64,000 nt of DNA from an uncultured delta proteobacterium (GCA_900079685.1 LT599018.1:762477-826476), one strand, 5' to 3'. Positions 1 to 9,057 are shown, counted from the first letter of the stretch. Made by a program: numbers and translations. The notes: generated by a model from the letters alone, not told the origin.

Positions 1-565
1 CAATGCCCATGCCCCCGCCGCCGGCGGAGGCCTTGACCAGCACAAGCGGGTTGGCGATGCCGTGCTCCAGCTGGAATTCGAAAAGGCTGCGCGCGATTTT
101 CTCGGCTTCCATTTCATCGTAAATGGGCCGGTCGGAACCGGGAACGGTCGGCACTTCAAGGCTGCGGGCCAGGCGCTTGGTGTTGATCTTGTCCCCGAGC
201 TCGCGAATGACCCGCCAGGAAGGGCCGATGAAGATCAATTTGCGGTCGCGCTGGGTGACCCGGCGGGCAAAGCGGTAATCCTCGGCGAAAAACCCGTAGC
301 CCGGATGGATTGCGGTTGCGCCCGCGTCGTCGGCCACGGCCAGAATTTCGTTGGCATCGTGGTAGGAGGCCACCCGGTACAGGCTTTTGGGCCCGCCGAG
401 CTGCCGCGCCAGAGCGACATGGCCGGAGGCCACGTCTTCCGCCGTGTGCACGCAGACAAAACCAAGCCCGAGTTTGTGGCAGGCCCGGACGATGCGAACG
501 GCTATCTCGCCCCTGTTCGCCACCAAAACCTTGTGTGTGGAATCAGTATTTGCGGAAGTACTCAC
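1..565 (-). CDS. Biotin carboxylase (ATP-grasp) N-terminal part, runs off the window edge
   Basis: The first 188 residues of a biotin-dependent carboxylase are visible; the 3' part lies beyond position 1. The biotin carboxylase signature VANRGEIA is near residues 15-22, HPGYGF follows in the middle, and the glycine-rich ATP-grasp loop (ASAGGGGMG) is just before the edge. These domains carboxylate biotin with ATP and bicarbonate. I chose the GTG at 565 because GAGG lies six to seven bases upstream and no ATG fits. Residues after the first motif (HTAEDVASG) differ from a textbook AccC, so it could be acetyl-CoA, propionyl-CoA or another acyl-CoA carboxylase subunit. Which one cannot be decided from the fragment. 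It is divergent from the purine nucleoside phosphorylase gene. Confidence 0.85.
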   Translation of the reverse strand, partial: MSTSANTDSTHKVLVANRGEIAVRIVRACHKLGLGFVCVHTAEDVASGHVALARQLGGPKSLYRVASYHDANEILAVADDAGATAIHPGYGFFAEDYRFARRVTQRDRKLIFIGPSWRVIRELGDKINTKRLARSLEVPTVPGSDRPIYDEMEAEKIARSLFEFQLEHGIANPLVLVKASAGGGGMGI

Positions 566-677
566 CTGAACCTCGAAAAGCTGGCAACGCCCTGAAGAGG
601 CGTGTGAAAAGTCTCAATATGAAATAATCCGGACAAGGCGCACCGTGCGCCGTCTTGCGCATCGACCGGGAAGCGCG

Positions 678-706
678 TTACACTCCGGGCGAAAACAGAC
701 TATACC
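678..706 (+). promoter_or_regulatory. Candidate sigma-70 promoter of the purine nucleoside phosphorylase gene
   Basis: TTACAC (678-683) and TATACC (701-706) are separated by 17 bases, and the gene starts 30 bases further on behind a GAGGAGG ribosome site. Position and spacing fit a vegetative promoter; no start site has been mapped. Confidence 0.45.
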
Positions 707-736
707 CGTCTCCCCGGCGAATGAGGAGGGAATAAT

Positions 737-1564
737 ATGCAAAATTTCACAAAAGTCCAGAACTGTGCAAAGGCCTTGCGGGGCTTGATCCAAACCAGGG
801 TTAAAATGCCCCGCTACGGCATTATCCTCGGAACGGGCCTCGGCGGCGTTGCAGACCTTGTGGAAGACCCGCTGTACGTTCCCTTTGCGGACCTGGCGGA
901 CTTTCCCCTCTCCGGGGTGGATTCCCACGCGGGCCGCTTCGTGTTCGGCGAGGCCAAGGGGGTGCCTGTCGTCATCCAGCAGGGCCGCTGCCATATATAT
1001 GAAGGATACACCCCGGCGGACGTGTGCATGGGCACGCGGGTCATGGGCGCCCTCGGCGTGGAGGGCCTTATCGTGACCAACGCGGCCGGCGCGCTGAACC
1101 CACAGTTTGACGCCGGGTCCGTGATGGTCATTACCGACCACATCAACTTCACGGGGCAGAGCCCGCTGACCGGCCCCAACGCCGACGATGCGGGGCCGCG
1201 TTTTCCGGACATGAGCGCCGTCTATGACCGCGACCTGATCGCCCTGGCGGAAAAGGCCGCCTTAAGCACCGGCATACGCCTGGAAAAAGGCGTCTATGTC
1301 GGCCTTGCCGGTCCCCAGTTGGAAACCCCGGCGGAAACGCGCATGTTCCGCGCCCTCGGGGCGGACGCCATCGGCATGTCCACGGTTCTGGAGGTCATCG
1401 CGGCCCGGCACATGGGGTTGAAGGTTCTGGGCTTTTCCTGCCTCTCCAACAAAAACCTGCCGGACTGCATGGCGGAAACGTCGCTGGACGAAATCATCGA
1501 AGTCGCGGGGCTTGCCGGAAAACGCCTGACCACGATCATCACGCAACTGTTGAGCCGCTTGTAA
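737..1564 (+). CDS. Purine nucleoside phosphorylase (trimeric PNP/MTAP family)
   Basis: A 275-residue protein of normal length for the low-molecular-mass PNP family, which splits purine nucleosides with phosphate to base and ribose-1-phosphate in salvage. The phosphate loop region (GIILGTGLGG, about residues 31-40), SHAGRF, the ITDHINFTG segment and GMSTVLEVI are visible. The substrate-binding Asn in SNKN suggests preference for 6-oxopurines over adenine or methylthioadenosine, which is inference. The start ATG follows GAGGAGG. Flanking genes are unrelated; a hypoxanthine phosphoribosyltransferase at 15979-16512 would use the base released here. Confidence 0.92.
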   Translation: MQNFTKVQNCAKALRGLIQTRVKMPRYGIILGTGLGGVADLVEDPLYVPFADLADFPLSGVDSHAGRFVFGEAKGVPVVIQQGRCHIYEGYTPADVCMGTRVMGALGVEGLIVTNAAGALNPQFDAGSVMVITDHINFTGQSPLTGPNADDAGPRFPDMSAVYDRDLIALAEKAALSTGIRLEKGVYVGLAGPQLETPAETRMFRALGADAIGMSTVLEVIAARHMGLKVLGFSCLSNKNLPDCMAETSLDEIIEVAGLAGKRLTTIITQLLSRL

Positions 1565-1662
1565 CGTTGGGAGTTTCGAAGCATCTGGAAAATAAAACTT
1601 CTGTTGCCCTCCCCCCTGTCCGGGGGTACAACCGCCACTAAACTGTCTTTCAGGTGTTTTTC

Positions 1663-2724
1663 ATGGCTCTCGATACAGACGTGCTGCTGTTCTTTTTCGC
1701 CGCCCTTGCCGGCGGGGCGTTCGGCAAATTCATAAAACTTCCCGGCGGGGCGCTTCTCGGCTCGACCATCGCGGTAGCCGCCGTCGGCATTATGTTCGAC
1801 CTTTCCCATACGCCGCCGTTTTTTTTGATTCTGCTTATCCAGCTCCTGACCGGCTGCATGCTCGGGCAGAGCATCAACCGGCGGTTCTGGCAGGATATCC
1901 TCACAATCTGGCGTCCCTGCCTCACGGTTATTTTCCTCTATACCCTGCTCGCCGTGCCGTTCGCGGCCGTCCTGGCCATGGTCTTCGGCTTCGACGTGCT
2001 CACGGCGCTCTTGGCGGCAACCCCGGCCAGGATGCAGGATATGATCGTCCTTGCCGGTTCGACGGATGCCGACGCGGTCACGGTCATGCTGATGCAGCTC
2101 GTCCGGCAGTTCGCCATCATCGGCATCACGCCGTTTTTGCTGTTCCAATATACGCGGGGGAAAAAGAACGCCGCAACGGCCCGGAAAAACGGCGGCCTGC
2201 ACCTGCCCGCCTTTTGCCGGGCGGATGCGGAATCCTACGCTATTCTTATGGTGCCCGGCATCCTCGGCGCGGCGGCGGGGCACGCAACCGGCCATATTCT
2301 CGGGGCGCTCCTCGGCGCATTCTGCGGGGTGGCGCTTTCCCGCATCATCTGGCTGCGGGCCGGTGAAATCCCGTTCCCCAAGCCCTTTGCCTTCATCATC
2401 CAGTGCCTGGCGGGCATTCTTCTGGGTTCGCGCATCACGCCGGAAATCGGCGACCTTGTTTTCGCCCGCCTCACCCCGCTTGTCGCGGCCTGCCTCTACG
2501 TCATTCTCGCCGGGCTTGTGGCTGCCGCCATACTGCACCGCCACTACAAGTGGCACAAGGGCCTGAGCTGGATGGCCGCCGCGCCCGGACGCGTCTCGGA
2601 CATGCTGGCCATGTCCCAGGATATCGATCTTTCCGGCGGCGAACGGCTGGCCCTGGCCTCGGTGCATACCGTCCGCCAGGTCTACTTCACCCTGCTCATC
2701 TCGGCGGCCATGGTGTTCTTTTGA
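1663..2724 (+). CDS. AbrB-family integral membrane protein
   Basis: A 353-residue hydrophobic protein with about ten predicted membrane helices in two similar halves, as in the AbrB/'ammonia monooxygenase' membrane family (not the AbrB DNA-binding protein). The repeated FGKFIKLPGGALLGSTIAVA-type opening and the second-half LPFPKPF..QCLAGILLGSRI-like segment support this. Family function is not established; transport has been suggested. I start at the ATG at 1663 because CAGGTG lies eight bases upstream; a GTG at 1654 is possible. It ends three bases from the stop of the convergent EamA gene. Confidence 0.75.
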   Translation: MALDTDVLLFFFAALAGGAFGKFIKLPGGALLGSTIAVAAVGIMFDLSHTPPFFLILLIQLLTGCMLGQSINRRFWQDILTIWRPCLTVIFLYTLLAVPFAAVLAMVFGFDVLTALLAATPARMQDMIVLAGSTDADAVTVMLMQLVRQFAIIGITPFLLFQYTRGKKNAATARKNGGLHLPAFCRADAESYAILMVPGILGAAAGHATGHILGALLGAFCGVALSRIIWLRAGEIPFPKPFAFIIQCLAGILLGSRITPEIGDLVFARLTPLVAACLYVILAGLVAAAILHRHYKWHKGLSWMAAAPGRVSDMLAMSQDIDLSGGERLALASVHTVRQVYFTLLISAAMVFF

Positions 2725-2726
2725 TA

Positions 2727-3140
2727 CTATAACAACAACACAAGCGAGCCGAGCACGATCAGCCCGCCGCCCGCGAGGGTTCTGGCGTCCACCGGTTCAT
2801 GCAGGATGAGGATGGCCAGGAATATGGTGATGGCGACGCTCAGTTTGTCGATGGGCTGGACCTTGGAAACATCGCCGACTTGCAGCGCCTTGAAATAAAA
2901 AAGCCAGGAAAGCCCCGTGGCAACGGCGGACAAAACCAGAAAAAGCATGGTGTGGCCGGGGATATCCTTGATCCCCTTGACCGAGCCGCCTGCCAGGGCT
3001 ATGCCCCAGGTAAGAACAAGAATGCAGCTGACGCGGATGGCCGTTGCCAGGTTGGAATCGATATCCTTGACGCCTATTTTGGAAAATATCGCCGTCAGAG
3101 CGGCAAAAACAGCGGATAACAGCGCGTAGACCTTCCACAT
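2727..3140 (-). CDS. Single-domain EamA/DMT-type membrane transporter
   Basis: A 137-residue protein with five predicted helices, corresponding to one EamA domain rather than the usual duplicated pair. The pattern of GVKDIDSN, WLFYFKALQVGDVSKVQPIDKLSV and the terminal LHEP...GGGLIVLGSL is typical of the short DMT proteins. Such proteins probably work as dimers; the substrate is unknown. The ATG at 3140 has GAGGTG upstream and removes a non-hydrophobic N-terminal stretch. Convergent with the AbrB-type gene and divergent from recQ. Confidence 0.8.
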   Translation of the reverse strand: MWKVYALLSAVFAALTAIFSKIGVKDIDSNLATAIRVSCILVLTWGIALAGGSVKGIKDIPGHTMLFLVLSAVATGLSWLFYFKALQVGDVSKVQPIDKLSVAITIFLAILILHEPVDARTLAGGGLIVLGSLVLLL

Positions 3141-3218
3141 GGCACACCTCACCGGAACTGTTTCCCCGGTTATACCCACTCCGCCAACCATTGGCGACAG
3201 AAATCACTTCCCGGAAGG

Positions 3219-5441
3219 ATGATGCCCCAACTCAGTTCACACCTTGCCGCATTGTTCGGTTTCCGCACGTTCAGACCGCACCAGGAAGCCGTTGTGCGCG
3301 CCGTGCTTGAGGGCCGCGACACGTTCACGGTCATGCCGACAGGCGGCGGAAAATCCTTGTGTTACCAGCTTCCCGCCAAAATCCTGCCCGGAACGTGCGT
3401 CGTCGTCAGCCCGCTCATTTCCCTGATGAAGGACCAGGTCGATACCGCGAACGCCACGGGCCTTGCCGCCGCCGCCTTCAACAGCACGACAGCGCCGAAA
3501 GACAGGGACGGCATCCGTTCCGCCCTCATGACGGATGACCTGGATCTGCTGTACGTTTCCCCGGAACGCCTCCGCCTGCCGGAATTCCTGAACTTTCTGA
3601 AAACCGTGCGCATCAGCTTTTTCGCCATCGACGAGGCGCACTGCATTTCCGAATGGGGGCACGACTTCCGTCCGGACTACCTCGCCCTTTCGGCCCTGCG
3701 GGAGACGTTTCCCGCTACGCCCCTCGCCGCGTTTACCGCGACCGCCACGGAGCGGGTCTCGCGGGACATTATCGCGCGGCTGGCCTTGCGCAACCCGTAT
3801 GAAACCAGGGCTTCCTTCAACCGCCCCAATCTTTTTTACCAGGTGACGCCCAAAGAAGATCTCGAGACGCAGCTGCTGGCATTCTTGCGGGAGCACGAGG
3901 ATGAATCCGGCATCATTTACCGGACCACGCGCAAAGACGTGGAAAAAACCGCGCGTCTTCTGACCGCTCGCGGCATCCGCGCCCTGCCCTACCACGCCGG
4001 TCTTTCCGACGCGGAACGCACCGCGACCCAGGAGGCGTTCCGTAACGACCGCTGCCCGGTCATTGTGGCGACCATCGCTTTCGGCATGGGAATAGACAAA
4101 CCCAACGTGCGCTTCGTCATCCACGGCGACCTGCCTAAAAATCTGGAAAGCTACTACCAGGAAACAGGCCGGGCCGGGCGCGACGGGGACAACGCGCGGT
4201 GCGCGCTGTTCTACGGCAGGCAGGATATCGCCCAGCTGCTCCGCTTCGCCGAAGGCATCGAGGATGCGGACGCGCGGGAGATCGCGAAAACCCAGGTCTA
4301 CCGGATGCTCGACTTCACGCAAAAGGAAGGCTGCCGCCGGAAAAGCCTGCTCGGGTACTTCGGCGAGGAACTCCCCGGCGAAAACTGCGGCGGCTGCGAC
4401 ATCTGCGCCGGGGAAACGGAACGCGAGGACGCGACGGTCGACGCGCAGAAACTGCTCTCGGCCATGGTCCGCACCGATTGCCGGTTCGGAGCCGGGCATT
4501 GCATCAGCATTGTGATGGGCAAGGAAACCCCGCGCATCCGGGCGCTGGGCCATGACGCGCTGCCCACCTTCGGTGTGGGGCAAGATAGGGATCAGAACTA
4601 CTGGCGCAGGGTCATGGACGCCATAATCGCCCAGGGGCTGGCCGTCGCGTCGGACCCGGTCCTGCCGGTTCCGCGTATCACCGTCAACGGGTGGGAGGTG
4701 CTGCGCGGCCAACGGAACGTTTCCATCATCCGGTTGGCGGAAAGCAAAACAACGCGTTCCCGGATACGCAAACGCGATTTGGACCAATCCCCCCTCTTCT
4801 TTCTCCTGCGCGAGGAACGGACCCGCATTGCCCAGGAATACAGCGTGCCGCCCTACGCCGTTTTCGCCGACCGGTCCTTGCGTGAAATGGCCTCCGTCAT
4901 GCCGGACACTCCGGAAGCCTTTCTGGCGATAGGCGGCGTCGGCCGCCACAAGCTGGAAGCGTTCGGGGAAACGTTTCTGGCCGTCATCAACCGGTACCGG
5001 GATGAGAACCCGGAAGCGGCGGCCACGGCGGACAAGGAAACGGCGTCACGGAGTCCCGCCGGTAAAAACGGCAAGGAAAAACCGGCGGACCCTGGCAAGG
5101 AACGCGCGCAAAGGGGCGATTCCTTACGCGAAACCGAGCGCCTTCTGGACCTGGGATTTTCCATCGAGGCCGTTGCCGCCGAACGCGGCAGGACGGCGGG
5201 GACGATCCTCTCCCACATGGCGAAGCTCAGCGCGGGCGGCAAGGTGTTCCGCACGGAACAGTTCATGGAACAGGAACGGCTGGACGCCATACAGGACTGT
5301 TTCACCAGGGCGGGCACCTTTTTCCTGATGCCCGTGGTTGAGCAATCCCGCCAGCACCCGGCATTCGCGCCGGACGGGATCGGCTTTGACGAGGCCCGCC
5401 TCGCCCGTATTTTATTGCGGAAAGAAGAATCTACCGAGTAA
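3219..5441 (+). CDS. recQ: ATP-dependent DNA helicase RecQ
   Basis: A 740-residue RecQ, longer than the Escherichia coli protein (about 610). It unwinds DNA 3' to 5' in recombination and fork repair. Visible parts are Walker A TGGGKS (41-46), DEAH (138-141), the GMGIDKPNVRFVIH and QETGRAGRDG helicase motifs, four cysteines of the RQC zinc site (EGC...CGGCDIC, about 370-397), a winged-helix RQC region, an HRDC domain around 530-610, a charged linker and a C-terminal helix-turn-helix segment (about 645-680). The start follows GGAAGG; an ATG one codon later is equally possible. Its 3' end overlaps the convergent Memo-family gene by 11 bases. Confidence 0.95.
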   Translation: MMPQLSSHLAALFGFRTFRPHQEAVVRAVLEGRDTFTVMPTGGGKSLCYQLPAKILPGTCVVVSPLISLMKDQVDTANATGLAAAAFNSTTAPKDRDGIRSALMTDDLDLLYVSPERLRLPEFLNFLKTVRISFFAIDEAHCISEWGHDFRPDYLALSALRETFPATPLAAFTATATERVSRDIIARLALRNPYETRASFNRPNLFYQVTPKEDLETQLLAFLREHEDESGIIYRTTRKDVEKTARLLTARGIRALPYHAGLSDAERTATQEAFRNDRCPVIVATIAFGMGIDKPNVRFVIHGDLPKNLESYYQETGRAGRDGDNARCALFYGRQDIAQLLRFAEGIEDADAREIAKTQVYRMLDFTQKEGCRRKSLLGYFGEELPGENCGGCDICAGETEREDATVDAQKLLSAMVRTDCRFGAGHCISIVMGKETPRIRALGHDALPTFGVGQDRDQNYWRRVMDAIIAQGLAVASDPVLPVPRITVNGWEVLRGQRNVSIIRLAESKTTRSRIRKRDLDQSPLFFLLREERTRIAQEYSVPPYAVFADRSLREMASVMPDTPEAFLAIGGVGRHKLEAFGETFLAVINRYRDENPEAAATADKETASRSPAGKNGKEKPADPGKERAQRGDSLRETERLLDLGFSIEAVAAERGRTAGTILSHMAKLSAGGKVFRTEQFMEQERLDAIQDCFTRAGTFFLMPVVEQSRQHPAFAPDGIGFDEARLARILLRKEESTE

Positions 5442-6291
5442 TCGCCACTCCGGCGTACCCCACGACCCTCTCCATATCCGCCCCGTGGGCGCGGCCCGTC
5501 TGGCCGGAGGTCGCGTACGCCATGACCCTGGCCTTGGCCGCCCCGAGTTTGGCCAGGGCGAACAGGGCGAGCGTCATGGGGAAGACGCCGCACATGCTGA
5601 TGCCGTTATCCTGAATCGTCTTGAAGTACGTTTCCGGGTCCAGGGTTTTCAGGGCGTCCAACGCCAAGGTGTCCATGAGCACTGATTTGTCGTGCGGCAG
5701 ATAGTGCGACATGTCCGAACTTACCACGATAAGAATTGTATCGCCGGAGGCGGCTGCGTCCGCAACCACAGCGGCCAGCGCCTCACCGGCTTTTTGCAGC
5801 GCGGCCAGCGGCATGCGGGAAACGGTCACGGCTGCCATCCGGGCGTTCGGGTTCATGATCTGGAAAAAAGGAACCAGCACTTCCAAGGAATGTTCCTGCA
5901 CATGGGCTTTCGTATCGCCGGAAAAGCCCACGTTTGCCGCAACCAGGGCGCTCGAGGCTGCCTCGTCGACGGGCATGGCGCCCAGAGGGGTCCGCCACGG
6001 CCCGCCGTTCCAGACGGAAAGGGGCGCGCCATGGCCCGTATGGTTCGGCCCGAGCACAATGAGACGGTCGGGGAGTGAGGCCTGCCCCAGCGTCATGCCC
6101 GCGATGGGGCCGGAAAAGACATATCCGGCATGCGGCACAAGAAGGGCAAGCAATTCCCGGCCTTTCAGATCGACCAGCTTTTGCGGCCGCATCCGGAGGT
6201 ACCGGAGAACCTCTTCGCGCAGAGACTGTGGCGTATCAGAGTAAAACCGGCCCGCAACAACGCTCTGCCGAGGTGTATCAGAAAACTGCAT
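5431..6291 (-). CDS. Memo-family protein (AmmeMemoRadiSam protein B)
   Basis: A 286-residue member of the MEMO family, relatives of extradiol dioxygenase folds. AGRFYSDTP near the N terminus, LLVPHAGYVFSG, LGPNHTGHGAP, EHSLEVLVPF and SSDMSHYLP carry the conserved His and Asp residues of the presumed metal pocket. In many bacteria it is encoded with AMMECR1-type and radical SAM partners; neither is adjacent here. Its reaction is not settled. The ATG at 6291 has GGAGGGG five to six bases upstream, so the in-frame extension reaching back to 6462 is rejected. It lies downstream of glmU in the same orientation, separated by the inverted-repeat element. Confidence 0.85.
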   Translation of the reverse strand: MQFSDTPRQSVVAGRFYSDTPQSLREEVLRYLRMRPQKLVDLKGRELLALLVPHAGYVFSGPIAGMTLGQASLPDRLIVLGPNHTGHGAPLSVWNGGPWRTPLGAMPVDEAASSALVAANVGFSGDTKAHVQEHSLEVLVPFFQIMNPNARMAAVTVSRMPLAALQKAGEALAAVVADAAASGDTILIVVSSDMSHYLPHDKSVLMDTLALDALKTLDPETYFKTIQDNGISMCGVFPMTLALFALAKLGAAKARVMAYATSGQTGRAHGADMERVVGYAGVAITR

Positions 6292-6407
6292 ATCCCCTCC
6301 GGTCGATTGGCGTGTACTACCGATCCGGCCTAAGGAACCTGAAGGCGCCGGAATGCCGACTATACCGATTACCCTACAAACATTTCTTTTTTTTGCAAGG
6401 GGAACTG

Positions 6408-6476
6408 AGTAGTGGCTTCTTTTGCCCTCAGACAAGCGGAGCCTAACGCAGTATAGGGGCAAAAGAAGCCACTACT
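6408..6476. repeat. Long inverted-repeat element, copy 1 (short form)
   Basis: Arms 6408-6428 and 6455-6476 form a 20-bp uninterrupted stem with one unpaired base at the base of the loop. The interior (TCAGACAA then GCGGAGCCTAACGCAGTAT) recurs at 49314-49443, although the arm sequences of the two copies differ. It lies between the glmU stop and the Memo-family start. No T tract follows at once on either strand, so it is not a classical terminator, though it may stop or stabilise glmU mRNA. Confidence 0.8.
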
Positions 6477-6481
6477 GGCGG

Positions 6482-7852
6482 CTATTTTTTCTTCCAGGGC
6501 AGGTTGTTTTGCCGGACGCGACTGACGCCGAGAGTTTCGTCCGGGACGTTCTTGGTTATGACCGACCCCGCTCCGATAAACGCATTATCCCCGATGCGCA
6601 CCGGCGCGACGAGCGCGGCGTTCGACCCCACAAAGGCGCCCGCGCCGATATGGGTCGCGTGTTTGTTTTTCCCATCATAGTTGCAGGTAATGACGCCCGC
6701 GCCGATATTGGCCCCGGCGCCCACATCCGCGTCGCCGATGTACGCCAGGTGATTGGCCTTGGCCCCCTTTCCCAGGCGGGATTTTTTTATCTCCACGTAG
6801 CTGCCAAGGTGCGCTCCCTCCTCCATGACGGCGCCGGGGCGCATCCTGGCGAAAGGCCCGGCGATGCAGTTTTCACCGACGCGCGCGCCCACGAAATGGC
6901 AGAAGGAATGCACAACCGCGCCTTCCAGAACCGCTGTATCCTCAAGATAGCAATGGGAGGCCACGCGCGCGCCCCTGGCTATCCGGCTTTTCCGGTACAG
7001 TTCGCTCGGGCCTGTGAGCATGGCGCCCGGTTCGACCACGGCATCCGGCCCAAGGCGGACAAGGGCGGGCATGAAAATGAGCGCCCCCGCGTCAAGGGCT
7101 TTTTGAACCAGGCGCGCGCGCAAGAGTTCCTCCGCCGCGACAAGTTCGCCGGGAGTGTTCACGCCGAGCAGTTGCAGGTCATTCCCAGCGTTGACGCCGG
7201 AAACGCGCAACCCTTGCGCCACGGCCAGCCCCACCAGGTCGGTAATGTAAAACTCCCCGCTTTTGTTAGCGTTCTGCAATTTCGGCAACAGAGGCGTTAT
7301 GGCGTCGCAGCGGAGAAAATAAATGCCGCTGTTTATCTCGCGCGGGCACGGGCCGTGCTCCGTCTCGGAGTAATCCCTGGCTTCAATGATGGCCGCGACC
7401 TCGCCGTTTTTGCGGACAACCCTGCCGAACGCGCCCGTGTCTTCAAGGGTGAGCGTGATAAAGGCCAGGTCGCTTGCATCGCGGAGCGCGGCATCCACGA
7501 AGGACCGCATGGCGTCCGTCGCGATAAGGGGCGTATCCCCGTTGACGACGAGCACGTGGCTTACGCCGCTCCGCACAATTTCCGGCCAGGCGGTTTGCAG
7601 GGCATGGCCGGTGCCGAGTTGCCGCTCCTGCACCACGAACCGCGTCCCGCTCTCGGGAAAACAGGCCTCGACGCTCGCCGCGCCGTGGCCGATGACGGTC
7701 CAGACGTTCTGCCCGCCAAGAGGGGACAACGCATCCAGCACATACCGCAACATGGGTTCGCCAAGCATCGGCTGCAGAACTTTCGGGTTGTCGGAATGCA
7801 TGCGGGTGCCCTTGCCCGCGGCCAGAATCACTATGCCAAGCTGCGTTTCCAT
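6482..7852 (-). CDS. glmU: Bifunctional GlmU: glucosamine-1-P acetyltransferase / UDP-GlcNAc pyrophosphorylase
   Basis: 456 residues, full family length. It makes UDP-N-acetylglucosamine for peptidoglycan and lipopolysaccharide. The N-terminal uridyltransferase has LAAGKGTRM (about 10-18) and later NGDTPLI; the C-terminal left-handed beta-helix has hexapeptide repeats with NHLAYIGDADVGAGANIGAGVITCNYDGKNK-type acetyltransferase residues. The ATG follows AAGGAG. It ends in lysines, as many GlmU proteins do. It is divergent from the pseudouridine synthase gene and upstream of the Memo-family gene. Confidence 0.97.
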   Translation of the reverse strand: METQLGIVILAAGKGTRMHSDNPKVLQPMLGEPMLRYVLDALSPLGGQNVWTVIGHGAASVEACFPESGTRFVVQERQLGTGHALQTAWPEIVRSGVSHVLVVNGDTPLIATDAMRSFVDAALRDASDLAFITLTLEDTGAFGRVVRKNGEVAAIIEARDYSETEHGPCPREINSGIYFLRCDAITPLLPKLQNANKSGEFYITDLVGLAVAQGLRVSGVNAGNDLQLLGVNTPGELVAAEELLRARLVQKALDAGALIFMPALVRLGPDAVVEPGAMLTGPSELYRKSRIARGARVASHCYLEDTAVLEGAVVHSFCHFVGARVGENCIAGPFARMRPGAVMEEGAHLGSYVEIKKSRLGKGAKANHLAYIGDADVGAGANIGAGVITCNYDGKNKHATHIGAGAFVGSNAALVAPVRIGDNAFIGAGSVITKNVPDETLGVSRVRQNNLPWKKK

Positions 7853-8027
7853 GAATGCTCCTTTCAGCGGAAATATTCCGCGAGTTTACAGGCGATGCGG
7901 CGCAAATTCAAGCGCCTGCATTCAAAAGCGGGAATGCCCGGATATGTGCCCGGGAGAAGTTTCCGGGCGCGGCGGCACGGCGCAAACCGGTTGCCATCGG
8001 TGCGGCCATGCCGTATTGCTGGGAACC

Positions 8028-9011
8028 ATGAGCACGGAACGTTCCCATACCGTCCCGGAAACGGAAAACGGCAGCCGTCTGGATGCCTTTGTCGCTCGCG
8101 TCTTGCGGGATGGCAACGGCTGCGGTGTCCGCGCGGCAAAGCGGCTCATCGAGGATGGGGCTGTCCTTGTCGACGGCAAACCCCGCCCCGCGCAGTTCAA
8201 GCTGCGGACCGGGAACGTGGTCGCCGTGCACCGGGAAATACCGCCCTCTTCCCCGGATACGCTCGTGCTGGCGGGCATCGGCGGGGAATATCTGGCCTTT
8301 GCCAAACCGGCGGGCCTCCATACGGCCCGGATTGCCGGAAGCGCCGAGCCGAGCCTGGAACAAGCACTCGCCGCGCAGTGGGAGACGGTTAGAAAGTCGC
8401 CCCTGTTACCGGAACATCATCCGATCCCCGACGTTCTCCGGGCGGTTCTCGGGCCGTTGCCGCACGAAGAATCCACAACCGTCCCGGCCTTGCCGCCGGA
8501 ACCGCCCGCACTCCTGTCCCGGCTGGACGCCGTAACGTCCGGGATTGTGCTGGCGGCGGCATCCGACGGTGCGGCCAGCCGGTTCCGCGCGATGGAAGCC
8601 GCGGGCCGGGTCTGTAAATATTACCTGGCCGTGGTCGACGGCATCCTTGACACCGCCGTGAGCGTGACAAACGCGCTGAACACCTCCAACCGCGCACAAA
8701 CAAAGGTTTTGCCGGAGGCGGATCCGGATCCGGCGCGCCACACAGCCCTCTATCCTCTGGGCGAAGCCGCTTCGTTTCCCATACCGGGAGCGGCCGGCGG
8801 AACGACCCTCGCGGCCATATGCATCAAGCGGGGGGCGCGCCACCAGATACGCGCGCATCTGGCGCACGCGGGGTTTCCCATTTGCGGGGATACGCTGTAC
8901 GGCCGGGAACAAGGGGGAGCACCGTTCCGGCTGCATCACGCCCGCCTTGTCATCCCGGAATTTTCCTTTTTCTGCCTCCCTACCTGGCTGCCGCTGACGC
9001 CCATTGTCTAG
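8028..9011 (+). CDS. RluA-family pseudouridine synthase
   Basis: A 327-residue RNA pseudouridine synthase. An N-terminal S4 RNA-binding domain (AKRLIEDGAVLVDGKP, about residues 35-55) is followed by the catalytic domain with FAKPAGLHT, SRLDAVTSGIVLAA carrying the catalytic Asp, KYYLAVVDG and RHQIRAHLAHAGFPICGDTLYG. The ATG at 8028 is preferred over longer in-frame extensions because it leaves a normal S4 start; the upstream GGGAAC is only a weak ribosome site. The target (23S rRNA or tRNA) cannot be told from sequence. It lies just upstream of the ZapB-like gene. Confidence 0.88.
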   Translation: MSTERSHTVPETENGSRLDAFVARVLRDGNGCGVRAAKRLIEDGAVLVDGKPRPAQFKLRTGNVVAVHREIPPSSPDTLVLAGIGGEYLAFAKPAGLHTARIAGSAEPSLEQALAAQWETVRKSPLLPEHHPIPDVLRAVLGPLPHEESTTVPALPPEPPALLSRLDAVTSGIVLAAASDGAASRFRAMEAAGRVCKYYLAVVDGILDTAVSVTNALNTSNRAQTKVLPEADPDPARHTALYPLGEAASFPIPGAAGGTTLAAICIKRGARHQIRAHLAHAGFPICGDTLYGREQGGAPFRLHHARLVIPEFSFFCLPTWLPLTPIV

Positions 9012-9028
9012 AAAAAGAGAACAAATCT

Positions 9029-9057
9029 TGCATTCGGCCCGATTGATGCGTATAGTA
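9029..9057 (+). promoter_or_regulatory. Candidate sigma-70 promoter for the zapB-like/zapA/6S unit
   Basis: TTGCAT (9029-9034) and TATAGT (9052-9057) are 17 bases apart. The expected transcription start falls on or beside the ATG at 9063, so the mRNA may have little or no 5' leader. No Shine-Dalgarno sequence is visible before that ATG, which agrees with this. Confidence 0.5.

Noticed and set aside
1294..2667. Long minus-strand open frame of 457 codons
   Set aside because: It lies antisense to the purine nucleoside phosphorylase and AbrB-type genes. Its product is low-complexity, Arg/His/Gly-rich and has no family pattern, as expected from GC-rich antisense frames.
3237..4949. Minus-strand open frame of 570 codons inside recQ
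   Set aside because: recQ has every helicase motif on the plus strand; the antisense product shows no domain.
6422..8392. Plus-strand open frame of 656 codons across glmU
   Set aside because: It is the complement of glmU with no recognisable domain.
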